DNA of 64,000 bases, taken from positions 310,001 through 374,000 of the forward strand of contig NZ_GL379772.1 of NCBI RefSeq assembly GCF_000143765.1, read 5' to 3'. Both the position numbers and the translations under genes were made by a program. How positions within the stretch are numbered: the stretch's first letter is position 1; each line of letters opens with the position of its first letter. The notes below the pieces were generated by a model. That model worked only from the letters and a program-made list of their open reading frames with translations, searched no databases and had not been told where the DNA came from. Below, in pieces: positions 1 through 9,732 of this stretch. The stretch comes from Sphingobacterium spiritivorum ATCC 33861 (GTDB taxonomy: Bacteria; Bacteroidota; Bacteroidia; Sphingobacteriales; Sphingobacteriaceae).

Positions 1-1663
1 CTATTTTTCCGGACTGATTTTCTATAAAATCCTTGCTGATAGCCAACCCTAGTCCCGTACCCGATTTGGCGCTTCCCGGAATCTGAAAGTAACGTTCGAA
101 TATACGCTCCTGATATCTGGAATCAATTCCGCGACCAAAATCCTGTACAGCAAAGACCAACCTGTCCTGCTCTTTGTATAGTGACACAATGATTTCGTTA
201 TGGTCCGAAGAATAGCGAATAGCATTGGTAATAAAATTAGTCAGCACCCATGCCGTTTTTTCGGCATCTACCTGTATAAAGGGAAGGTCAGGCTGCACCT
301 GCTGTATAATTGACAATCCTTTCTGTTCTGCCGGAATACGTGTCGTATCTACCGCATATTTCAGAATTTCCACAGGGTCATTAGCCTGCATATTCAACTG
401 AATATTCCCTGTTTCAACCTGAGACATATTTAACAGTTCGGACGTAATCTTCAGCAATCTTTCGCTATCATCTCCGATACTTTCCAGTAATTGCTGCTGT
501 TCATTTGTCAGCGTACCGGTACGTTCATGTGCCAGAATATTAAGGCTCATTTTGATAGAAGAAATAGGCGTTTTGAGCTCATGTGAAACAGTAGCAATAA
601 AATTGGTCTTTGCAAAATCAAGTTCTTTAAAAGGAGTAATATTCTTCAGCATAATGACATAGCCGATCAGCTCTGAATTCTGTTCTCCTGTCGGAACAAC
701 ATTTATATCAATGATTTCCTTTTCGAAGTATTGTTGTTTTCCGTCAGCAGCTATTTTGACCGGTTCGGCAGAACCCTGTCCCGGATTCATCATATCTCTG
801 ATCAACAGTCTTACAAGATCATTACTCACAGCAATATCCTGTATTTGCCTGCCTTGTATAGCAGTCCATTCCAATCCTGTAACCTTAAGAGCCTCATGAT
901 TGGCAAATAATATTTTTTTCTGTTCATCAATGCCAATGACAGGATCGTGCATATTATTGATAAGTGTTTCGATTCTTGTTTTTTCTTTAAGGATAGTGGC
1001 CAGTTTACTGTTTGAATATTCCTCCAGTTTCTGCGCCATGGTATTGAAAGATCTGGCCAGCTCACCGAATTCGCTATGCCCTTCGAAGTGTACCCGTTCG
1101 CTGTAATTCTGAGCGGCTATCTGCCTGATACTACCGGTGAGTTCGCGTATAGGATCGGCAATATTGCCAGGCAAATTTACAAACAGCACAAAGGCAATCA
1201 GAAAACAAAGCGCTCCCGTCACGGATATCCAGATGATAGCAGAAGCGGCCGTTTCATTCGCAATATCACTCTTACGTCCTATAGCTTCCATATTTAAACG
1301 CATGACCTCTGCAATATCTTCGCGGATCAAGTCCTTAAGGTTAGCAGTTTGCGGATTTTTTTTCAATTCATCCAGATGAACTACGATTTGTTCCGTGGCT
1401 TCCTTCTCCCCTTTTTCAGTTTCATTAGCCCGCTGTAGCCGCAGGTTTTTCTCAAAATCTGTTAAAGCCTGCGGATCTGAATCCAGTTTATCCAACGCAA
1501 GCAACATATTGCGCCCATATTCCAATGTATTGTAATTGGCGAGCAGAATATTCTTGGTATCCTTCTTCAGGCTATTCACATAATAGGTACTTACTCCCGC
1601 AAGCAACACAATCAGAAGAAATAAAACACCTACTCCAAACGTCAGTTTTTCTTTAGTTCTCAT
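1..1663 (-). CDS. HAMP-PAS sensor histidine kinase, probable Kdp kinase (3' end outside window)
   Basis: The frame is open from the ATG at 1663 to the window edge, giving 554 residues and lacking only the extreme C-terminus. Order seen: TM1 about 9-28, an extracytoplasmic helical stretch, TM2 about 143-163, HAMP about 165-218, PAS about 230-340, the H-box FIATVSHELKTP with phospho-acceptor His361, an N-box around 477-485 and a G2-box GTGLGLAIS around 535-543. It lies 37 bp downstream of the truncated kdpD, so it probably supplies the kinase half that protein lacks. The likely phosphorylation target is the NtrC-type regulator at 9733-11079. Membrane kinase identity is read directly; the Kdp role is inferred from context. 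Confidence 0.9.
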   Translation of the reverse strand, partial: MRTKEKLTFGVGVLFLLIVLLAGVSTYYVNSLKKDTKNILLANYNTLEYGRNMLLALDKLDSDPQALTDFEKNLRLQRANETEKGEKEATEQIVVHLDELKKNPQTANLKDLIREDIAEVMRLNMEAIGRKSDIANETAASAIIWISVTGALCFLIAFVLFVNLPGNIADPIRELTGSIRQIAAQNYSERVHFEGHSEFGELARSFNTMAQKLEEYSNSKLATILKEKTRIETLINNMHDPVIGIDEQKKILFANHEALKVTGLEWTAIQGRQIQDIAVSNDLVRLLIRDMMNPGQGSAEPVKIAADGKQQYFEKEIIDINVVPTGEQNSELIGYVIMLKNITPFKELDFAKTNFIATVSHELKTPISSIKMSLNILAHERTGTLTNEQQQLLESIGDDSERLLKITSELLNMSQVETGNIQLNMQANDPVEILKYAVDTTRIPAEQKGLSIIQQVQPDLPFIQVDAEKTAWVLTNFITNAIRYSSDHNEIIVSLYKEQDRLVFAVQDFGRGIDSRYQERIFERYFQIPGSAKSGTGLGLAISKDFIENQSGKI

Positions 1664-1700
1664 ATCCTGTAAATATTTTCAGTCCCTGACATAACAGATG

Positions 1701-2825
1701 TCAAGATAAAATAATTAAATCAATATCTGCTGATGACAGTTTTTTTAACAACTCATTGAACACTCCTGTTGCCAGAATAATCCCAAATAAGGTCAACTTC
1801 GGCTTACCTATACAGACGGTCGTAATATTCATTTTACTCACCTGCTCCAGAATAGCATTGGGGATTTGTTTACTTTTCACCTGCAATACCTGCCCGCCCA
1901 ATTCGGTTGCTAATTTAAAATTATTGATCAGCAAACGCTGTTTATCCAAAGCGATTTTATCCACACTTTCCCGGGGAGTCTGCACATACAAGACATACCA
2001 CTCTCCGCCGTAATAGCTTGCCAGACGTGCCGTCTTCCGGATCACATTCTTTGCTTTCTTCGCATCACTCCCTATACATGCCAGAAAACGATCATGTCTG
2101 ACCATCATCCCTTTATGCAGCACATGGTCTACCTGTCTCACCACATGTCCTGCAACTTCTTTCAGTGCAAGCTGCCGGAGCTGAAGAATGTGATCACTTT
2201 GAAAAAAATTATTCAATGCAGCCTGTATCTTATCAGATGGATATATTTTCCCTTCCTTCAGGCGTGCGATCAGATCCTCCGCAGTGAGATCAATATTAAC
2301 GACTTCGTCCGCCAGTGCAATAATCCGGTCGGGTATGCGCTCTCTCACCTCTATTCCAGTTATCATCTTTATTTCCTCATTCAGACTTTCAATATGTTGT
2401 ATATTGACTGCACTGATCACACTAATGCCGACCTCCAGGATTTCCAACACGTCCTGCCAGCGTTTTTCATTCTTACTCCCTTCAATATTAGAATGTGCCA
2501 GCTCATCTACAATCACGACCTCCGGATGAAGATTAATAACAGCCTGAACATCCATTTCTTCAAGTTCCTTGCCTTTATAGAAAGAAGTACGTCGTGCAAT
2601 GACTGGCAAACCTTTTAATTGTTCTACCGTTTCCACCCTGTTGTGTGTTTCTACATAGCCGATCTTTACATCAATCCCATTTCGCAGCAGCGAATGTGCT
2701 TCCTGCAACATCCGGTAAGTCTTACCTACACCGGCACTCATACCGATGTAGATTTTAAACTTCCCTTGTTTTGATTTCCTGATCAGAGAGAGAAAATGTT
2801 CTGCATTCATTCTTTCACTTTCCAT
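1701..2825 (-). CDS. kdpD: KdpD N-terminal sensor module with USP domain, no kinase part
   Basis: The 374-residue cytoplasmic protein matches only the N-terminal part of classical KdpD (about 890 residues). Walker A GMSAGVGKT is at residues 28-36. The KdpD signatures GYVETHNR and VDELAHSN follow, and a universal-stress-protein domain fills about 250-374. The four membrane helices, GAF and histidine kinase regions of the enterobacterial protein are absent. The frame stops cleanly and a separate kinase gene follows, so this looks like a stable split architecture rather than a frameshift. In classical KdpD these domains sense K+ and bind nucleotides. Here the output presumably passes to the kinase at 1-1663. 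Confidence 0.92.
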   Translation of the reverse strand: MESERMNAEHFLSLIRKSKQGKFKIYIGMSAGVGKTYRMLQEAHSLLRNGIDVKIGYVETHNRVETVEQLKGLPVIARRTSFYKGKELEEMDVQAVINLHPEVVIVDELAHSNIEGSKNEKRWQDVLEILEVGISVISAVNIQHIESLNEEIKMITGIEVRERIPDRIIALADEVVNIDLTAEDLIARLKEGKIYPSDKIQAALNNFFQSDHILQLRQLALKEVAGHVVRQVDHVLHKGMMVRHDRFLACIGSDAKKAKNVIRKTARLASYYGGEWYVLYVQTPRESVDKIALDKQRLLINNFKLATELGGQVLQVKSKQIPNAILEQVSKMNITTVCIGKPKLTLFGIILATGVFNELLKKLSSADIDLIILS

Positions 2826-2859
2826 GTCCGGTAGTTGATATACTTTATTGCAAAATATG

Positions 2860-3960
2860 TTAAAAACTAATAGCCAAAGCAGTGGTTGCCGTAAAGCTAT
2901 TGTCTGTCATACGCTGATTCCGGTCTGTAAAAACAGCATCTTTACTGTTCAGATTTCTGAGCTCCGTACGCCAGATCACATCAGACAAAATATGATAATC
3001 TATATTGGCAGAATATCCAAAGGTCTGAAATCCATTTGGGGAATCCGATGCAATGATCACAGTTTTCTTATCCTGATAATATTCACCTCTTGCTGTCAGA
3101 CTTACCTTATCTGATGCAGCATAGCGCGCGAGCAAAACAGGAGTATACCACACATCATAATCCTTTGATCCTTTCTTCTGCTGTTGCGCACCTATATCAA
3201 ATCCGGCAGTCAGCCCAAATCGTTCGCTGACCTGATAGATAGCATATAGATTATGAAAATAACGCATCTGCCGTATGCTGTCAGCCTGATCATTTCCGAC
3301 AAATGAACCGCTATTCAAAGTCAACCTCTCCATAGGTTTGAACGTCAGCTGATGTCCGAAAGAGAGCGTGTTATTTCCGTCAACCCGTCTGATCCGCTGC
3401 CATCCGTTCAGGATGAGCGCACTCATCATCCACCGTCCGTCTGCTGTAGTGTACGTAATCTTCGCTCCTGTTTCAAAGTAAGGAGAATTCTCGGCAAACA
3501 GACTTCTAGTCAATGCCCAGTTATCTTTACCCACTGCACTTTCAAAGCCCAGATGAGAAGGCATTATACCGGCATCTATCCACAGGTCATGCTTTGCAGA
3601 AAGCCTCACTCCCACATTAGCTTCATATACATTTTTCATAACATCATTTTCTGCAGCATAGTTTGCACTCATATACGTCCCGGCAGCCAATGCCAGATTG
3701 GACCGTACACGATCTGCAGAATAAGAAGCTTTCACATAGGCAAGATTCAGATTGATCTCATCAGACCGGTTGTGACTATATAAAAACCCGGGTCGGATAT
3801 GATTACCAGGTTTGTTAAAATCCTGTGTATAGTAAACTTCCGCGTACCCCCCGAAACGCAGTGGATTTGTTTGCGCATTAGTCTGTGCAAAGACCATCTC
3901 ACTTATCCCCGAGAGACAAATGCCCGTCAGCATAACTATTAATTTTAGAGTTGTATTCAT
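2860..3960 (-). CDS. Outer-membrane beta-barrel porin of the kdp operon
   Basis: The protein has 366 residues with a signal peptide ending near MVFAQ (about residue 26). Alternating aromatic/polar strands follow, typical of a beta-barrel (RFGGYAEVYYTQDF, WIDAGIMPSHLGFE), and the last residue is Phe, the usual outer-membrane sorting signal. It resembles the Bacteroidota beta-barrel porin-2 (OmpL-like) group. The gene starts 37 bp after kdpC and is followed 34 bp later by kdpD, so it appears cotranscribed with the K+ pump. A role in letting K+ across the outer membrane during limitation is inferred from position only. Confidence 0.82.
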   Translation of the reverse strand: MNTTLKLIVMLTGICLSGISEMVFAQTNAQTNPLRFGGYAEVYYTQDFNKPGNHIRPGFLYSHNRSDEINLNLAYVKASYSADRVRSNLALAAGTYMSANYAAENDVMKNVYEANVGVRLSAKHDLWIDAGIMPSHLGFESAVGKDNWALTRSLFAENSPYFETGAKITYTTADGRWMMSALILNGWQRIRRVDGNNTLSFGHQLTFKPMERLTLNSGSFVGNDQADSIRQMRYFHNLYAIYQVSERFGLTAGFDIGAQQQKKGSKDYDVWYTPVLLARYAASDKVSLTARGEYYQDKKTVIIASDSPNGFQTFGYSANIDYHILSDVIWRTELRNLNSKDAVFTDRNQRMTDNSFTATTALAISF

Positions 3961-3997
3961 ATGTTATAGATGTATTATGTCAGAACAGTTGGTAGAG

Positions 3998-4564
3998 TTA
4001 TTTTTTACTCAGTTGATCTAAAGCTATATTCAGTTTTAGAACATTGATTTTCTCCGGACCGAATAGTCCCCACAAAGGTTTTTCGGTCTGTTGATCCACC
4101 AGCTGTTCCACTTCGGATAGCGCCAGATTTCTGACTGCAGCTATCCGCTGAATCTGTACTTTAGCAGCCTGTACAGACATATTCGGATCAAGACCACTTC
4201 CGCTTGCGGTAACCAGGTCTACCGGGATATCCGATTTTTTAATACCGGGATTGTGTTGCATAAAAGTATCTATACGCGTCTGGACAACCTGCAGATATTC
4301 TTTATTAGATGGCCCCTTGTTGCTGGCTCCAGATCCGGAAGCATTATAATCAACAGCAGAAGGACGGGACCAGAAATACTGGTCTTCCGTGAATGACTGG
4401 CCGATATTGCTGTAATAGGTATGGCCATTATAGTTGATAATCTCACCCTTACCTTGATTAGGACTGACCTGAGCAAAAGCCCAGATAAGTGCAGGATAAA
4501 GGACAGTGAATAGAATAAGTGTTCCTAAAGTCAGCTTAATCGCTGGTAGAATATGTGTTTTCAT
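3998..4564 (-). CDS. kdpC: Potassium-transporting ATPase subunit C
   Basis: The 188-residue KdpC is a single-span inner-membrane subunit that stabilises KdpFABC. I chose the ATG at 4564 (MKTHILPAIKLTLGTLIL) because it begins directly before the transmembrane helix and gives the usual family length; the frame is open further upstream to 4636. Family features are FWSRPSAVDYNASGSGASN and the ending region with LVDQQTEKPLWGLFGP and LNIALD. It lies 52 bp downstream of kdpB. Confidence 0.96.
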   Translation of the reverse strand: MKTHILPAIKLTLGTLILFTVLYPALIWAFAQVSPNQGKGEIINYNGHTYYSNIGQSFTEDQYFWSRPSAVDYNASGSGASNKGPSNKEYLQVVQTRIDTFMQHNPGIKKSDIPVDLVTASGSGLDPNMSVQAAKVQIQRIAAVRNLALSEVEQLVDQQTEKPLWGLFGPEKINVLKLNIALDQLSKK

Positions 4565-4616
4565 GATGATTAACTTTATCAATGTATTATGAAACGATGA
4601 TGATAGAACCTCAATA

Positions 4617-6641
4617 TTATATAAATAGAGATACAACCAGGTCTATGAGTTTGATGGCTACGAAAGGAATAAGCACCCCGCCAAAACCATACAGAAACAG
4701 ATTGCGTCGCAATAAGGCTGAGGCTCCGATAGGTTTATAAGTCACTCCTTTTAATGCCAACGGGATCAATACCGGAATAATGATTGCATTAAAGATCACG
4801 GCAGACAGAATAGCACTCTGAGGGCTTCCCAAATGCATAATATTCAGTCCCTGTAAGGCCGGAATAGCGGTGATAAACAATGCCGGAATAATCGCAAAAT
4901 ATTTGGCCACATCATTTGCAATGGAGAACGTTGTCAATGTACCACGCGTCATCAGGAGTTGTTTACCGATCTCCACAACCTCAATCAGTTTGGTGGGATC
5001 ATTATCCAGATCAACCATATTACCGGCTTCCTTAGCAGCTTGTGTTCCGCTATTCATAGCTACACCGACATCCGCCTGTGCCAAAGCCGGAGCATCATTT
5101 GTACCGTCTCCCATCATGGCGACCAACCGTCCTTCAGCTTGTTCCTGTTTGATGTAATTCATCTTATCCTCAGGCTTAGCTTCAGCGATAAAATCATCCA
5201 CGCCTGCTTTCTCTGCTATGAATTTTGCGGTAAGCGGATTATCACCGGTCACCATTACAGTCTTTATACCCATCTTTCTCAGCCGCTCAAAGCGCTCCTG
5301 TATTCCCGGTTTTATGATATCCTGCAATTCTATTACACCCATTACTTTTTCATTTTGGGATACGACCAGCGGTGTGCCTCCGTTACTGGAAATCTGTGTG
5401 ACGCGTGCTTCAATTTCCTGAGGAAAGGTATGGCCGGCTTTCAGCACAATATTGCGGATCGCATCGGTAGAACCTTTACGGATACGTGTGTCTGTAAAAT
5501 CCACACCCGAAGTCCTTGTTTCAGCAGTAAAATTGATATAATGCGGATCTTTTATCTGCAGTGTCAACGGATCCGGATTAGCCAGTTCTAGAATAGACTT
5601 TCCTTCAGGCGTATCATCGGCCATAGAGCTGAGAACCGCAGCCCGGATAAGTTGTTTCTCTTCTATTCCATCCGCTGCATAGAACTGAGTAGCTTTCCGG
5701 TTACCGATCGTAATAGTCCCTGTTTTGTCTAATAACAGGACATCAATATCTCCGGCAGTTTCTACCGCTTTACCCGATTTGGTGATGACATTCGCACGAA
5801 GTGCTCTGTCCATTCCGGCTATACCGATGGCGGATAATAGTCCTCCGATGGTAGTCGGGATAAGACACACAAACAGGGCAATAAAAGAAGCTATAGTGAT
5901 AGATACATTTGCATAATCTGCAAAAGGTTTCAATGTCACCGTTACAATAATAAATACAAGTGTGAATCCTGCAAGCAATATCGTCAGTGCAATTTCATTC
6001 GGTGTCTTTTGGCGACTTGCACCTTCTACCAAAGCGATCATTTTATCCAGAAAACTTTCTCCGGGCTGTGTAGTGACCTGTACTTTGATATGATCCGACA
6101 GGACTTTGGTACCTCCGGTTACAGAGCTTTTATCACCACCAGCTTCCCGGATAACAGGGGCAGATTCTCCGGTGATAGCACTTTCATCAATAGTCGCAAG
6201 TCCTTCAATAATCTCCCCGTCGGTCGGAATCACGTCTCCGGCCACGCAGATAAAAATATCACCCTTTCTCAGTGAAGAAGAAGAGACAGTAGTTCCATTA
6301 TCCAGCTTTGCAGGAGTCTCCTCACGGGTTTTGCGAAGACTGTCCGCCTGTGCCTTTCCTCTTGCTTCAGCGATAGCTTCAGCAAAATTGGCAAACAAAA
6401 GCGTAAAAAATAAGACCACAAACACCGTTGCATTATATCCAAAACTACCCTGTGAACGGTCTCCGCTCAATGTCCAGGCCGTGACAACCAGCATCACCAG
6501 CGTACCGACTTCTACAGTGAACATCACCGGATTTCGAAACATAAGCTTAGGATTGAGCTTGACAAAAGATTGAGCAAAAGCTTCTTTCATCAGATCTTTT
6601 TGAAACAAAGATTTATTAGTTGAGTTCATATTGTTATTCAT
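4617..6641 (-). CDS. kdpB: Potassium-transporting P-type ATPase subunit B
   Basis: This 674-residue ATPase energises KdpFABC. Directly visible are the actuator motif TGES, the phosphorylation loop DKTGT near residue 305 (catalytic Asp), the nucleotide-binding region, [13 protein letters not shown] and the hinge [20 protein letters not shown]. Hydrophobic segments at both ends and in the middle match the seven-helix KdpB topology. Length is normal. It starts 20 bp after kdpA stops. No key residue is missing, so the pump should be functional. Confidence 0.98.
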   Translation of the reverse strand: MNNNMNSTNKSLFQKDLMKEAFAQSFVKLNPKLMFRNPVMFTVEVGTLVMLVVTAWTLSGDRSQGSFGYNATVFVVLFFTLLFANFAEAIAEARGKAQADSLRKTREETPAKLDNGTTVSSSSLRKGDIFICVAGDVIPTDGEIIEGLATIDESAITGESAPVIREAGGDKSSVTGGTKVLSDHIKVQVTTQPGESFLDKMIALVEGASRQKTPNEIALTILLAGFTLVFIIVTVTLKPFADYANVSITIASFIALFVCLIPTTIGGLLSAIGIAGMDRALRANVITKSGKAVETAGDIDVLLLDKTGTITIGNRKATQFYAADGIEEKQLIRAAVLSSMADDTPEGKSILELANPDPLTLQIKDPHYINFTAETRTSGVDFTDTRIRKGSTDAIRNIVLKAGHTFPQEIEARVTQISSNGGTPLVVSQNEKVMGVIELQDIIKPGIQERFERLRKMGIKTVMVTGDNPLTAKFIAEKAGVDDFIAEAKPEDKMNYIKQEQAEGRLVAMMGDGTNDAPALAQADVGVAMNSGTQAAKEAGNMVDLDNDPTKLIEVVEIGKQLLMTRGTLTTFSIANDVAKYFAIIPALFITAIPALQGLNIMHLGSPQSAILSAVIFNAIIIPVLIPLALKGVTYKPIGASALLRRNLFLYGFGGVLIPFVAIKLIDLVVSLFI

Positions 6642-6661
6642 ATTTATAAATGAGCCATAGC

Positions 6662-8350
6662 TTAGTTTAGTGAAAAATGTTCGGCGATAGGCCCCAGTGT
6701 CAATGCCGGAAAGAAAGCAAGGGCTGCGACAATAACGATTACCGCAAAAACCATCAGTCCGAATGTCGCAGTATCTGTTTTTAATGTTCCGGAACCCTCA
6801 GGAATATAATTTTTAGAGGCCAGCAGTCCTGCAATTGCTACAGGTCCTATAATGGGCAGGAAACGGCTCAGAATCAATACAAACCCGGTGCTGACATTCC
6901 ACCACAACGTGTTGTCACCCAATCCTTCAAATCCACTACCGTTATTCGCGGCTGAAGACGTATATTCATAGAGCATTTCACTGAAACCATGAAAACCCGG
7001 ATTGTTCAATGTTGCTAATCCGTAAGCAGGGAATGCACTTGCAAGGGCTGTTCCCACCAGAATCAGGAAAGGATGCAAAAGCGCAATAATCATAGCAATC
7101 TTCATTTCACGGGCTTCAATTTTCTTACCCAGAAATTCCGGAGTCCTTCCGACCATCAGACCGCTGATAAACACACCCAGAATAATAAAAATAAAGAAGT
7201 TCAGCAGTCCCACTCCGTTTCCGCCATAGAAGGCATTAATCATCATTGCCAACAATTCATTCATACCACTGAGAGGCATAGTACTGTCATGCATAGCATT
7301 GATAGATCCGGTAGAGATCACCGTGGTCGCAATACTCCAGTAACCGGAAGCAATGGCCCCAAACCGGGTTTCTTTTCCTTCCGTATTACCGGAAGAAATA
7401 TCAATACCCATTCCGCTTATTGCCGGGTTACCTTTTGCTTCCATTATAATATTCGGAATGACCAGCAGTAAGAATCCTATAGTCATAACCCCGAAAATCA
7501 TCCAGGAAAGTTTTTTCCGTCGTATAAAATAGCCAAAGGCAAAGATCATCGCTAACGGAATGATCATCTGTGCAAACATCTCTGTGATATTGGTCAGATA
7601 ATTCGGATTTTCAAACGGATGATTAGAATTGACACCAAAAAAACCACCTCCGTTAGTTCCCACATGTTTGATAGCAATAAAACCCGCAGCCGGACCCGTA
7701 GACACCTCTACAGTCTTGCCCTCCAGCGTAGTCATACTGTCTTTTCCGTTGAATGTCATTGGCGTACCGTTAAAGACCAGGATCAATGCCACGACAATCG
7801 ATAGCGGAAGTAGAATACGCGTACAGGATTTAACAAAAAAGTTGTAGAAATTACCCAGTGTATCACTTCTCTTTTCGCGGAATGCTTTGAAAAGGACAAC
7901 CCCGGCAGCCATACCTGTACCTGAACTTACAAATTGCAGAAACATCAGCCAGAATTGACTCAGATAACTCACACCAGTCTCTCCCGAATAATGCTGAAGA
8001 TTACAATTGACGACAAAAGAGATAGTGGTATTAAAAGCCAGATGTGCTGACATATTGGGATTGTTATCCGGATTTAAAGGTAACCACTGCTGTGTCATAA
8101 GGATAAGCATACCCACCAAAAACCAAAGCATATTAATGGTCAGCAATGCAGCCATATGCTGTTTCCAGTTCATTTCCTGATGCTGATCAATACCGCTGGT
8201 ACGGAATATTAATCTCTCCAGCGGATTGAAAACAGGGTCAAGCCATGTTTTTTCATTTCCAAAAACTTTAGCGATATATTTTCCAAAAGGTATAGCCAGA
8301 ATGACCGTCAGGGCAAACATAAAGACTATACCTAAAATTTCTGTGTTCAT
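6662..8350 (-). CDS. kdpA: Potassium-transporting ATPase subunit A (K+ channel subunit)
   Basis: The 562-residue polytopic membrane protein belongs to the SKT/KdpA family and binds and passes K+. Selectivity-loop-like segments are visible: [38 protein letters not shown], and [17 protein letters not shown] near the C-terminal third. It ends in a hydrophobic helix followed by a short tail. Length matches the family (about 560). It lies 59 bp downstream of kdpF and 20 bp upstream of kdpB in the expected F-A-B-C order. Confidence 0.98.
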   Translation of the reverse strand: MNTEILGIVFMFALTVILAIPFGKYIAKVFGNEKTWLDPVFNPLERLIFRTSGIDQHQEMNWKQHMAALLTINMLWFLVGMLILMTQQWLPLNPDNNPNMSAHLAFNTTISFVVNCNLQHYSGETGVSYLSQFWLMFLQFVSSGTGMAAGVVLFKAFREKRSDTLGNFYNFFVKSCTRILLPLSIVVALILVFNGTPMTFNGKDSMTTLEGKTVEVSTGPAAGFIAIKHVGTNGGGFFGVNSNHPFENPNYLTNITEMFAQMIIPLAMIFAFGYFIRRKKLSWMIFGVMTIGFLLLVIPNIIMEAKGNPAISGMGIDISSGNTEGKETRFGAIASGYWSIATTVISTGSINAMHDSTMPLSGMNELLAMMINAFYGGNGVGLLNFFIFIILGVFISGLMVGRTPEFLGKKIEAREMKIAMIIALLHPFLILVGTALASAFPAYGLATLNNPGFHGFSEMLYEYTSSAANNGSGFEGLGDNTLWWNVSTGFVLILSRFLPIIGPVAIAGLLASKNYIPEGSGTLKTDTATFGLMVFAVIVIVAALAFFPALTLGPIAEHFSLN

Positions 8351-8409
8351 ATTATTGTTTTAGATTATTTGTTGCTGCGTAATAAGACATACAAACTGTA
8401 AATACTGAC

Positions 8410-8487
8410 TTAAAATTTTTCTGGTTTGAGTAACACATAACAGATGTATACAAATACCAGAATCGAGATAATAAATAATGCGGCCAT
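8410..8487 (-). CDS. kdpF: KdpF, small membrane subunit of KdpFABC
   Basis: A 25-codon gene read by hand: it begins MAALFIISILVFVYICYV, is almost entirely one transmembrane helix, and ends with a short LLKPEKF tail before TAA at 8410. Length, the single helix, the lysine near the end and the position directly in front of kdpA are all diagnostic of KdpF, which contacts KdpA and stabilises the complex. The ATG is one base after the stop of the preceding gene (8489), implying translational coupling. Confidence 0.9.
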   Translation of the reverse strand: MAALFIISILVFVYICYVLLKPEKF

Positions 8488-8488
8488 G

Positions 8489-8821
8489 TTAATTTTCAAT
8501 TATTGTTTTCAAATACACCTGTCTCAGTTCTTTTGGAAAAAATGCCAGGTGTTTCTTCAGACTTTTTGGAGTTTCCTCATTTGCTATAATGCTTAGAAAC
8601 TCATTTTCAATAGCATTTTTATCGTGCAGCTTTCCGTTCAGATATAGAATATTGACAATCTGGGCGGCTTCAATAGCCATTGCCTGTTGGTCTTCATCAC
8701 CATGAATATGCTGCAAAAAATAACCTGCCAGTGATTGCAAAGCAGTGTAATCATCGCAGATCTGCTCATGGATAACCTGTGGAAGCCATTCACGGATTGT
8801 TTTAATAACTTTAGTTTCCAT
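8489..8821 (-). CDS. Small helical protein of the kdp operon (paralogue of 9073-9435)
   Basis: The 110-residue soluble protein is predicted mostly alpha-helical, with no signal peptide and no recognised catalytic motif. It shares a weak pattern with the 120-residue protein at 9073-9435: an AIENEFL / IIENLFV stretch and a C-terminal ELRQVYLKTI / SLRSVYIRQL segment. The two probably derive from a duplication. It sits directly before kdpF (one base between genes), so it is made with the pump. Function is unknown; a regulatory or assembly role in K+ uptake is only a guess from linkage. Confidence 0.75.
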   Translation of the reverse strand: METKVIKTIREWLPQVIHEQICDDYTALQSLAGYFLQHIHGDEDQQAMAIEAAQIVNILYLNGKLHDKNAIENEFLSIIANEETPKSLKKHLAFFPKELRQVYLKTIIEN

Positions 8822-8836
8822 ATCGCGAATGAATAA

Positions 8837-9070
8837 TTAGATTTTATCAAAAAAATTGATGGATTTATAGAACAGCGCAAAACATATAATGCCTGCTATA
8901 ATTAATAAGACTGTAAGCATGGGTAAGTGTAGATATTGACACATAAATCTGTAAGATGAACCGACCAGGATTATGTAAATAAAAAGATAGATCAACAGAC
9001 GGAAGGGTCTGACCTTGCTCCATCTGCCAACAATCTTTCTCTTATCCTGATAAGTACATGCGGATTTCAT
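8837..9070 (-). CDS. Small two-helix membrane protein of the kdp operon
   Basis: The 77-residue protein has a basic N-terminus and two hydrophobic helices, about residues 23-41 and 48-68, with a positive KS..FFDKI tail. I recognise no family. It begins two bases after the stop of the 9073-9435 gene and ends 15 bp before the 8489-8821 gene, so it is sandwiched between the two paralogous helical proteins and looks cotranscribed with them. It could be a membrane partner or anchor of those proteins; this is inference. Confidence 0.65.
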   Translation of the reverse strand: MKSACTYQDKRKIVGRWSKVRPFRLLIYLFIYIILVGSSYRFMCQYLHLPMLTVLLIIAGIICFALFYKSINFFDKI

Positions 9071-9072
9071 GA

Positions 9073-9435
9073 TTATAATGATGAAAGTTGACGGATATAA
9101 ACTGAACGCAATGAATAAGGGATCTTAGTCTCTACCGATTGCCATTCCTGCGGATTACAGATACGTTTCATTCCATTGAATGAACGTACAAAGAGATTTT
9201 CGATAATCTCTTTCACCGCAGCATCACTTCTCCCGTAAAGCCATCCCATAAACATCATGCTCCAGCGCACACGAGGCAGATTATGATGCTGAAGCATATC
9301 TTTCATAAAAGTGACTACGATCTGAATAGCACCTGCGATATTCTCCCTCGAACTAAGTCTGTTAACTTCCTCACTGACTTCGGGGATCTCGGCCGAAATA
9401 AGAGGAAGCAGATCTGATTTGTGAATAATTTTCAT
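9073..9435 (-). CDS. Small helical protein, first gene of the kdp operon
   Basis: The 120-residue predicted helical protein has no export signal. It contains a Trp/Met-rich stretch (RVRWSMMFMGWLYGRSD) and the C-terminal SLRSVYIRQL segment shared with the 8489-8821 protein. It is the first gene after the terminator that follows the response regulator, so its ATG at 9435 marks the operon start. No function is recognised. Linkage to kdpFABC and to a duplicated relative suggests a dedicated accessory role in K+ starvation, which is untested. Confidence 0.72.
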   Translation of the reverse strand: MKIIHKSDLLPLISAEIPEVSEEVNRLSSRENIAGAIQIVVTFMKDMLQHHNLPRVRWSMMFMGWLYGRSDAAVKEIIENLFVRSFNGMKRICNPQEWQSVETKIPYSLRSVYIRQLSSL

Positions 9436-9468
9436 CGGTATAAAATTTATATTTTATGTTATCTGATT

Positions 9469-9485
9469 TGAAATCCCTTATGCCA
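9469..9485 (-). promoter_or_regulatory. Weak sigma-54-like promoter for the kdp operon
   Basis: On the minus strand TGGCAT (-24 element, good match to TGGCAC) is followed by TTTCA (4 of 5 to TTGCA), but the spacing is one base longer than usual. It lies 34 bp upstream of the first operon ATG, and the neighbouring regulator is a sigma-54 activator, which makes the position plausible. The spacing error keeps confidence low. Confidence 0.25.
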
Positions 9486-9566
9486 AAAGAGAGACCAACC
9501 GAACAATAAAAAATACAACCAATTGAAAATCAATTAAAAAAATGAGTTTGTCAAAATTTAAGACAT

Positions 9567-9592
9567 AAAAAAGCCTATCAAAATGATAGGCT
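9567..9592 (-). terminator. Rho-independent terminator after the response regulator gene
   Basis: Read on the minus strand: AGCCTATCA, a short loop, TGATAGGCT and then a run of T. The perfect 9-bp stem plus T-tract separates the regulator gene (stop at 9733) from the kdp operon (start 9435), so the operon needs its own promoter. Confidence 0.85.
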
Positions 9593-9622
9593 CATTATTA
9601 AAATGGAAGGATTAATTTATTT

Positions 9623-9638
9623 CTTCCTGTACAGGAAG
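9623..9638. promoter_or_regulatory. Perfect 16-bp palindrome, candidate binding site of the kdp regulator
   Basis: CTTCCTGTACAGGAAG is its own reverse complement. It lies about 140-150 bp upstream of the candidate kdp promoter, a usual distance for enhancer sites of NtrC-type activators. A second, looser dyad (TTACTG, 8 bases, CAGTAA) is at 9657-9676. The operator role is inferred. Confidence 0.45.
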
Positions 9639-9732
9639 TATGCTGATCTTCTGTTATTACTGTCCCAGATCAGTAAGTATTTGAAAGCCCAACAGACGCT
9701 TCATAAATGGGTTATATATTCCGGAACAGATC

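Noticed and set aside
826..1379. Several short open frames on both strands within the kinase gene (for example 826-1065 and 1076-1297)
   Set aside because: They are shadows of the continuous kinase frame 1-1663, which carries clear TM, HAMP, PAS and kinase motifs.
4870..6573. Plus-strand open frames up to 210 codons opposite kdpB
   Set aside because: They run antisense to an intact, motif-complete kdpB and have no start signals or recognisable domains.
9623..9638. Palindrome as a terminator of the regulator gene
   Set aside because: As RNA it would form only a 6-bp stem with no T-tract; a much better terminator is at 9567-9592.
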